Below are positions 45,057-49,786 of a stretch of DNA of 49,786 bases, in pieces. A program made the position numbers and the translations under genes. Each line of letters starts with the position of its first letter. Positions within the stretch are counted from its first letter, which is position 1. The notes beneath the pieces were generated by a model. It saw only the letters and a list, made by a program, of their open reading frames with translations, ran no database searches and was not told where the DNA came from. The stretch is from positions 1 to 49,786 of the forward strand of contig CAZTZY010000009.1 in assembly GCA_964617765.1 (NCBI GenBank), read 5' to 3'. The stretch is from CAZTZY01 sp964617765 (GTDB lineage: Bacteria > Pseudomonadota > Gammaproteobacteria > Pseudomonadales > DT-91).

Positions 45057-45485
45057 TTAACCTTTAACCTCCAAACCAGCACTGCGAGCAGTACCTGCAA
45101 TTATACGCACAGCGGCTTCTATATCATTTGCGTTCAAATCAGCCATTTTAGTGTTAGCAATTTCTTCTACTTGTGCGCGCGTTACTGCACCCACTTTATT
45201 GGTATTAGGATTGCTGGACCCTTTTTGAATACCTGCCGCCTTGAAGAGCAACACTGATGCAGGCGGGGTTTTTGTGATGAATGTAAAACTTCGATCACTA
45301 TATACAGAAATAACCACCGGAATGGGCAAGCCTGGCTCAAGATTTTGAGTCGCCGCATTAAATGCTTTACAAAACTCCATTATATTCACACCTTTTTGAC
45401 CCAATGCTGGACCAACAGGCGGACTTGGATTTGCCTTGCCAGCTGCTACTTGCAGCTTGATATATGCTTCTACTTTTTTTGCCAT
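45057..45485 (-). CDS. rplK: 50S ribosomal protein L11
   Basis: A 142-residue protein of the GTPase-associated centre, needed for RelA activation and the thiostrepton site. Proline-rich AGKANPSPPVGPALGQKGVN and SFTFITKTPPASVLLFKAAG are conserved. GAGGAG precedes the ATG by about nine bases. Confidence 0.98.
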   Translation of the reverse strand: MAKKVEAYIKLQVAAGKANPSPPVGPALGQKGVNIMEFCKAFNAATQNLEPGLPIPVVISVYSDRSFTFITKTPPASVLLFKAAGIQKGSSNPNTNKVGAVTRAQVEEIANTKMADLNANDIEAAVRIIAGTARSAGLEVKG

Positions 45486-45512
45486 TGCAAAAACTCCTCA
45501 ATGGGTGCTAAC

Positions 45513-45531
45513 GCATAGATCAAGTCTATGC
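45513..45531 (-). promoter_or_regulatory. Hairpin in the rplK leader, candidate L1 site
   Basis: GCATAGA (45513-45519) and TCTATGC (45525-45531) form a perfect 7-bp stem with a 5-nt loop in the 60-nt nusG-rplK spacer, 28 nt before the rplK start. Autoregulation by L1 is a guess from position. Confidence 0.45.
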
Positions 45532-45545
45532 TCCCCTGTCTAAAT

Positions 45546-46079
45546 TTAGGTTTTCTCTACTTGACCAAACTCCAGATCAACGGGAGTAGAGCGCCCAAAG
45601 ATCTGAACTCCAACCTGCACGCGGTTGCGGGCATAATCCACTGATTCAACAACCGCATTAAAATCATTAAATGGGCCATCAATTACTCTTATTACTTCAC
45701 CCGGCTCAAACAGCGTTTTCGGTTTTGGCGCCTCAGCACCATCCTGCATACGCTGCAATATAAATTCCGCCTCTTTATCTGTAATTGGTGCAGGCTTATC
45801 AGCCTTACCACCAATAAAGCCCATCACTCTTGGCGTTTCCTTCACGAGATGCCAACTAGCATCATTCAATTCCATTTGAACCAAAACATAACCCGGAAAA
45901 AACTTGCGCTCACTTTTACGCTTCTGACCGCCACGCATCTCAACCACTTCTTCAGATGGCACCAAAACAGAACCGAAGAAGTCCTGCATACTATATAATT
46001 GAATGCGCTCTTCTAATGCAGCCTTAACCTTTTTCTCGTAACCTGAATAAGCATGTACGACATACCAACGCTTTGACAT
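45546..46079 (-). CDS. nusG: Transcription termination/antitermination factor NusG
   Basis: A 177-residue factor binding RNA polymerase through its NGN domain (MSKRWYVVHAYSGYEKKVKA, KFFPGYVLVQMELNDASWHL) and Rho or S10 through the C-terminal KOW domain (EPGEVIRVIDGPFNDFNAVV). It follows secE by 9 nt in a conserved pair. Confidence 0.98.
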   Translation of the reverse strand: MSKRWYVVHAYSGYEKKVKAALEERIQLYSMQDFFGSVLVPSEEVVEMRGGQKRKSERKFFPGYVLVQMELNDASWHLVKETPRVMGFIGGKADKPAPITDKEAEFILQRMQDGAEAPKPKTLFEPGEVIRVIDGPFNDFNAVVESVDYARNRVQVGVQIFGRSTPVDLEFGQVEKT

Positions 46080-46088
46080 GCTACACCT

Positions 46089-46463
46089 CTATCCTATTAT
46101 TAAAGAAACTAGCTGATTTAAAGACCAATCGAGTGCCCATAAAATCAACGCCATTATAAAAACAACCAATGCAACTATTAACGTTGTTTGTGTAGCCTCT
46201 TGCCTAGTTGGCCAAACCACCCTTCGTATCTCAGCTCGCGACTCTTTTACCAATCGACCAAACGCTTCACCCTGAATTGTTTGCATAGCAATAAAAATAG
46301 CCACGCCCGTCATTAAGAGCAAAGGCAAAGCACGCTCATATACTGAATATATGTTTTTATAACTGTCATTACCGTAGATACCAACAGCCAAAAGTACCAA
46401 AACGCACAGCCATTTGACTATATTCAGACTTGATACTACTTTCACTTGCCCATTATTACTCAT
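46089..46463 (-). CDS. secE: Preprotein translocase subunit SecE
   Basis: A 124-residue inner-membrane protein with three hydrophobic segments (about 14-30, 46-63 and 95-118), as in E. coli; the conserved ESRAEIRRVVWPTRQEATQT amphipathic helix clamps SecY. It is probably co-transcribed with tRNA-Trp, whose 3' CCA ends about 30 nt upstream. Confidence 0.95.
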   Translation of the reverse strand: MSNNGQVKVVSSLNIVKWLCVLVLLAVGIYGNDSYKNIYSVYERALPLLLMTGVAIFIAMQTIQGEAFGRLVKESRAEIRRVVWPTRQEATQTTLIVALVVFIMALILWALDWSLNQLVSLIIG

Positions 46464-46494
46464 GACTTGCCCTTACCGTGCTTCCAAGAAGTAA

Positions 46495-46570
46495 TGGCAG
46501 GCCAGGAGGGACTCGAACCCCCAACTTTCGGTTTTGGAGACCGACGCTCTACCAATTGAACTACTGGCCT
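46495..46570 (-). tRNA. tRNA-Trp (CCA)
   Basis: Cloverleaf with acceptor AGGCCAG/CTGGCCT, anticodon CCA in GGTCTCCAAAACC, T-loop GGTTCGAGTCC, and an encoded 3' CCA (46497-46495). It has its own strong promoter and leads into secE-nusG. Confidence 0.97.
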
Positions 46571-46593
46571 ATACCTACAAAAAAAGAGGCGAA

Positions 46594-46622
46594 ATACTAC
46601 TTATATAACGGCGATGTGTCAA
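46594..46622 (-). promoter_or_regulatory. Strong sigma70 promoter of tRNA-Trp-secE-nusG
   Basis: On the - strand, a perfect TTGACA (46622-46617), a 17-nt spacer and TAGTAT (46599-46594) lie 24 nt before tRNA-Trp. Downstream TTCGCCTCTTTTTTTG nearly repeats the start region of the S10 operon. Confidence 0.88.
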
Positions 46623-46661
46623 GGTGGATTTAAAAAACAGCCAATCGATGTATTGAAAAGA

Positions 46662-46737
46662 TGGAGCTCAAGAGCGGATTTGAACCGCCGACCTCACCCT
46701 TACCAAGGGTGTGCTCTACCAACTGAGCTACTTGAGC
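46662..46737 (-). tRNA. tRNA-Thr (GGT)
   Basis: Acceptor GCTCAAG/CTTGAGC, anticodon GGT within CACCC-TTGGTAA-GGGTG, T-arm GGTTCAAATCC and an encoded CCA. It is the last tRNA of the Thr-Tyr-Gly-Thr cluster; in relatives tufB follows here. Confidence 0.97.
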
Positions 46738-46744
46738 CTGAATA

Positions 46745-46818
<74 letters not shown>

Positions 46819-46876
46819 AGACTTCTCTTCGTTGAATATCTTTTCAAAAAATATTACTAAATCAGGGATTTAGTTA

Positions 46877-46960
46877 TGGTGGTGGGGGGTGGATTCGAAC
46901 CACCGAAGCTCGCGCGTCAGATTTACAGTCTGATCCCTTTGGCCACTCGGGTACCCCACC
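46877..46960 (-). tRNA. tRNA-Tyr (GTA)
   Basis: A class II tRNA with a long variable arm; acceptor GGTGGGG/CCCCACC, anticodon GTA in CAGACTGTAAATCTG, T-arm GGTTCGAATCC and an encoded CCA. Second in the cluster. Confidence 0.97.
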
Positions 46961-46985
46961 AAAGCTCTAAACATATCCATGAGTA

Positions 46986-47061
46986 TGGAGCTGGCGAAAG
47001 GAATCGAACCCTCGACCGGCTGATTACAAATCAGCTGCTCTACCTACTGAGCTACGCCAGC
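46986..47061 (-). tRNA. tRNA-Thr (TGT)
   Basis: Acceptor GCTGGCG/CGCCAGC, anticodon TGT in CTGATTTGTAATCAG, T-arm GGTTCGATTCC and an encoded CCA. It is the first tRNA of the cluster, just downstream of the promoter and hairpin at 47065-47121. Confidence 0.97.
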
Positions 47062-47064
47062 TTC

Positions 47065-47086
47065 AAAAAACCTCTTAATTCAGAGG
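47065..47086 (-). terminator. Hairpin with T-tract between the SPOR gene and tRNA-Thr
   Basis: On the - strand CCTCT (47086-47082), loop GAATTA, AGAGG (47075-47071), then TTTTTT (47070-47065). It could end birA-coaX-SPOR transcription, yet it also sits at the predicted start point of the tRNA promoter. Confidence 0.6.
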
Positions 47087-47092
47087 CGGGGC

Positions 47093-47121
47093 ATTCTATT
47101 CGATGATTTGCAAAAGTGCAA
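47093..47121 (-). promoter_or_regulatory. Promoter of the Thr-Tyr-Gly-Thr tRNA cluster
   Basis: On the - strand TTGCAC (47121-47116), a 17-nt spacer and TAGAAT (47098-47093), followed by GC-rich GCCCCGCC, a discriminator type expected for stringently controlled stable RNA. The TAG of the -10 is also the stop codon of the SPOR gene. Confidence 0.8.
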
Positions 47122-47833
47122 CTTCACCACATGATTTATCTTGTTTTTTTACCGCAAAACTTCCCTCTTCCAAAGCATCAAGCTCAGCCTCATCAATCCT
47201 TGATGCAGCATTCTCATCAAACGCCAACCAATATGTTTGTTGGTCTCTTTTTTTCTCCACCAAACTAACAGGATACCCTTGGCTCTTTCTTTCTTCCAAT
47301 ATCGCCTGAGCCGACTCTAAATTAGTAAAAAATCCTAATGAAATCCCATTCTCGTATTCTCCATCTGCAATCAAAAAACTGTCGATATTTTTTGACTGCA
47401 AATCCCTAAGCATTGCAAGAGCTGTTTTTCTATCGGCTAAGGGCGCTATATACACCCAATTAATTGCTGGCAAGTCTTTCAAAACCATCACTGTTTTTGA
47501 TAACAATCCTTTTTCTTCCAATCGACTTTTAGCTTGCTTAGCAGAAATCACCTCACGAAAAGGACCAATTAAAGCACATTGCAGGATAATAGTACCGTCT
47601 ACATTTTGACCTGTCTCAAGGATGGTTTCACCACCAAGATTTTGACGAACATCCCTCAAATCCAAATCTTCGGCAGGCAACTCACTCAAAAGGACAATTT
47701 TTTTCACACTGGAGAAATCAAAACCTTCTTGCTTTTCTCGTTCTGCTACTTGTGCAAACTGCTCCTCCTGAAAGGAAAACCAAACAAAGAGCAACCCATT
47801 GAGAACAAATAGAAAAAAGACCACCCAACGCAT
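47096..47833 (-). CDS. SPOR-domain membrane protein
   Basis: A 245-residue protein with one N-terminal transmembrane helix (about residues 4-20) and a periplasmic region whose middle (QCALIGPFREVISAKQAKSR, NWVYIAPLADRKTALAMLRD, GISLGFFTNLESAQAI) shows repeated SPOR-like strands that in other proteins bind denuded peptidoglycan at septa. The same gene sits between coaX and the tRNA cluster in pseudomonads. A role in cell-wall metabolism is inference. Its stop codon is embedded in the tRNA promoter. It follows coaX by 57 nt. Confidence 0.75.
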   Translation of the reverse strand: MRWVVFFLFVLNGLLFVWFSFQEEQFAQVAEREKQEGFDFSSVKKIVLLSELPAEDLDLRDVRQNLGGETILETGQNVDGTIILQCALIGPFREVISAKQAKSRLEEKGLLSKTVMVLKDLPAINWVYIAPLADRKTALAMLRDLQSKNIDSFLIADGEYENGISLGFFTNLESAQAILEERKSQGYPVSLVEKKRDQQTYWLAFDENAASRIDEAELDALEEGSFAVKKQDKSCGEVALLQIIE

Positions 47834-47890
47834 ATTATTGCAACCCTAAATAAATATTAAGTTTGAATATAACATAAATACAAAACATTA

Positions 47891-48610
47891 CTAATTGGAT
47901 GCAATTCTCTTTAAAGCATCAATTACCAGATCTTTTCGGTAATTCAGATCACAATCCAATAAAGGCAATATATATTGCGCACCGCCCCCGGTTAAATATA
48001 CGCTACCTTCTGGATATATATTTTTAAACCTCTCAGCCTCTGATTTTATCCAAGCACATATTACGGATAAAGTACCTCGCTCTACTGCATCAGCCGTATT
48101 CGTGGCGTAATCCATACGACCGGAGTCTTTAGACTCATACTTAATCTGCTGTGTACCCTTCATAAGCGCCTCCCTCATTAATGCCAAACCAGGGACAATA
48201 TATCCTCCAATATGATTTCCATTATCGTCAATTACATCTAGCGTTAACGCGGTACCCAGGTCAAAAACACAACAAGCTTTTTTCTCGGAGTCATAAAATG
48301 CTTCAGTAATGGCTAGCAATCTATCAATGCCTAATGTAACTGGGTCCTCATATCCATTAGATACCTCCAAACAAAATGAATCGCTTTTTAAGTGCCAATA
48401 ATTCAACGAAGAAAATTCTTTTCTTATAATATCTTCAACAGCCGCCGGTCCAACACATGCTACTGTAACCTTATCCAAAGAATATTCTCTTAGCTCACTT
48501 AACATAAAATCAATTTCAGATATTGAATAACTTTTAACAAACAATACATCTGCATCATTCCATATTTTACATTTGACATTTGTATTACCAATATCAATTG
48601 CCAATATCAT
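47891..48610 (-). CDS. coaX: Type III pantothenate kinase
   Basis: A 239-residue ASKHA-fold enzyme phosphorylating pantothenate, the first step of CoA synthesis. The phosphate loop DIGNTNVKCKIW (6-17), CVFDLGTALTLDVID, and YLTGGGAQYI are visible; GIDRL at the substrate site is present. Family members are not inhibited by CoA and need a monovalent cation. The start overlaps the birA stop (ATGA), so the two are translationally coupled. Confidence 0.93.
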   Translation of the reverse strand: MILAIDIGNTNVKCKIWNDADVLFVKSYSISEIDFMLSELREYSLDKVTVACVGPAAVEDIIRKEFSSLNYWHLKSDSFCLEVSNGYEDPVTLGIDRLLAITEAFYDSEKKACCVFDLGTALTLDVIDDNGNHIGGYIVPGLALMREALMKGTQQIKYESKDSGRMDYATNTADAVERGTLSVICAWIKSEAERFKNIYPEGSVYLTGGGAQYILPLLDCDLNYRKDLVIDALKRIASN

Positions 48611-49584
48611 TGTTGTTTTATCCTCAAAGTTACTTCACCACCGCTAAATGATTGAACAGACGATTGTGTTTTTACCATTAATTCACCTGAATTACTTACC
48701 CCCTGCGCAACACCTACAAGGACTTTATCTCCCAAAGTAACGACGACTTCCTTCCCTAAATAGGCATCATATAATTTCCATTCACTCATAAAATGAAGAA
48801 ATCCATAGCGCTCATATAACTCTAAATTTGCAATTAAATTTTCGATAAGCAATATAAATAAAGCTGAACGACCTATCTTTAAATCGATTACCTGCTCTAA
48901 AGAGACCCATGGCTGATCGATAATAATATCAGGTTTAACCATATAAACATTCAACCCGACCCCGATAACAACATTGCAAAAACCTGTAGGATCACCATAA
49001 ACATCCAAAAGAACACCTGCTAATTTTTTATTATTAATCAGAACATCATTTGGCCATTTGAGCTTGGCATCTTCCAATCCCATTTTTTTTAAAACTTGCA
49101 CAATTGAAATACCTATAACCAAACTCAATCCTTCAAGACCTGACAACCCTGTATAAAAATTCCACAACATCGAGAAATAAAGATTTTTTGCAAATGGGCT
49201 TGCCCATTTTCTGCCACGCCTACCGCGACCTTCAGCTTGCATCTCGGCCACTACACACTTTCCAGAAGTTACATTACTTTCTTGTAAAAGCTTCATTAGC
49301 GCCGTATTAGTTGAATCAATTTGCATCACAACATCACAATCAATGTCATGACTAATCCTGAGTGCGTTAGAAATAAACTCCGGATCCAGCAAATCGATAC
49401 TTCCAACAAGTCTATAACCATTACCTTTTATTGATTCAATCTCTACACCAATCTTTTGCAACCGCTGCAATTGCTTCCAAATTGCAGCCCTCGTAACTTT
49501 CAATGAATTCCCTAACTCTTCTCCTGAATGAATCTTTTTATCGATTAGTAAAGTTAACAACTCGAGGGGAATTGTTTTATTCAT
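48607..49584 (-). CDS. birA: Biotin-protein ligase / biotin repressor BirA
   Basis: A 325-residue bifunctional protein. The N-terminal winged helix (residues 1-60, GEELGNSLKVTRAAIWKQLQ) would bind biotin operators; the ligase centre has GRGRRGRKW (119-127), the biotinyl-AMP loop, then KWPND (176-180) and KKLAGVLLD. It attaches biotin to AccB. The presence of the DNA-binding domain suggests it also represses bio genes, which are outside the window. First gene of birA-coaX-SPOR. Confidence 0.95.
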   Translation of the reverse strand: MNKTIPLELLTLLIDKKIHSGEELGNSLKVTRAAIWKQLQRLQKIGVEIESIKGNGYRLVGSIDLLDPEFISNALRISHDIDCDVVMQIDSTNTALMKLLQESNVTSGKCVVAEMQAEGRGRRGRKWASPFAKNLYFSMLWNFYTGLSGLEGLSLVIGISIVQVLKKMGLEDAKLKWPNDVLINNKKLAGVLLDVYGDPTGFCNVVIGVGLNVYMVKPDIIIDQPWVSLEQVIDLKIGRSALFILLIENLIANLELYERYGFLHFMSEWKLYDAYLGKEVVVTLGDKVLVGVAQGVSNSGELMVKTQSSVQSFSGGEVTLRIKQQ

Positions 49585-49643
49585 TATAAAAAGTTTCCAT
49601 TATTCAAATTTGAAAATTTATCTAATACCGAAAATATATTGTC

Positions 49644-49664
49644 ACGAATTAAATGCATATTCGT
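49644..49664. repeat. Inverted repeat upstream of birA
   Basis: ACGAAT (49644-49649) and ATTCGT (49659-49664) are exact reverse complements around a 9-base centre that includes ATGCAT. It lies about 60-80 nt before the birA start and could be an operator or part of a promoter region; no regulator is indicated. Confidence 0.4.
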
Positions 49665-49739
49665 TAATGTGAGTCATGACAGTCTTTTAGGCAAGACCTA
49701 TTGGGCATAGGGATCCCTTTTCTCTGTCAACGCAAGCAT

Positions 49740-49778
49740 AAAAAAACCCCGGCAGATTTAACTACCGGGGTTTTATAT
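49740..49778. terminator. Strong terminator at the right edge
   Basis: AAAACCCCGG (49743-49752) pairs with CCGGGGTTTT (49765-49774) around a 12-base loop, with further A before it. Read on the - strand it ends a transcription unit lying beyond the window; by synteny with pseudomonads this may be an rRNA operon, which the window does not show. Confidence 0.9.
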
Positions 49779-49786
49779 TAAAAGCT

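Noticed and set aside
46876..47106. + strand frame across the tRNA genes
   Set aside because: It reads through tRNA-Tyr and tRNA-Thr on the opposite strand; such frames are common spurious calls.

Overview
The window is a chromosomal, mostly housekeeping stretch of a gammaproteobacterium. Gene order and protein sequences point to the Pseudomonas/Cellvibrio branch, and a Cellvibrio-like organism is my best guess. The reasons are: fabA-fabB adjacent; ssb and uvrA divergent; birA-coaX-SPOR protein-tRNA cluster-secE-nusG-rplKAJL-rpoBC-rpsLG-fusA-tuf followed directly by the S10, spc and alpha ribosomal clusters; and an RpoB of 1357 residues. Genus assignment is inference from remembered synteny, not a search result.

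Left part (1-9 kb) is the accessory side. It holds a PNPOx-fold gene with an in-frame stop near its 3' end, a Bcr/CflA-type MFS exporter, a small DUF1232 membrane protein, a two-helix membrane protein behind an 18-bp perfect palindrome, and an unrecognised secreted protein. A sugar-nucleotide block follows: UDP-glucuronate 4-epimerase-like gene, pgi and a lipoprotein overlap on the + strand, and they converge on galU-manB on the - strand. Together these would interconvert hexose phosphates and supply UDP-glucose, mannose-1-P and a UDP-uronate for surface polysaccharides.

Middle part (9-16 kb): fabA and fabB (unsaturated fatty acid synthesis) run on the + strand with a striking palindrome between them. 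Convergent to them is an ssb - degenerate RmlD-like SDR - moaB operon, and uvrA runs divergently from ssb. The SSB and the SDR are both atypical for their families.

Right part (16-49.8 kb) is on the - strand throughout. In transcription order from the right edge it reads: a terminator that probably closes an upstream rRNA operon (inference), birA, coaX, SPOR protein, tRNA-Thr(TGT), tRNA-Tyr, tRNA-Gly, tRNA-Thr(GGT), tRNA-Trp, secE, nusG, rplK, rplA, L10 leader, rplJ, rplL, attenuator, rpoB, rpoC, rpsL, rpsG, fusA, tuf, terminator, then rpsJ through rplQ without a missing ribosomal gene, and a final terminator. The tufB copy expected between the tRNA cluster and tRNA-Trp is absent.

I could read well-formed sigma70 promoters (17-nt spacers) ahead of galU, the tRNA cluster, tRNA-Trp/secE, rpsL, rpsJ and rpsM. 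Three of them (rpsL, rpsJ, tRNA-Trp) share the same sequence just downstream of the -10 box. No gene-free stretch exceeds 300 bases; the longest is 15976-16248, which holds only a terminator. I see no CRISPR array, insertion sequence, prophage or clear new multi-gene system. The most interesting items are regulatory palindromes, the shared promoter element, the atypical SSB/SDR pair and the missing tufB.
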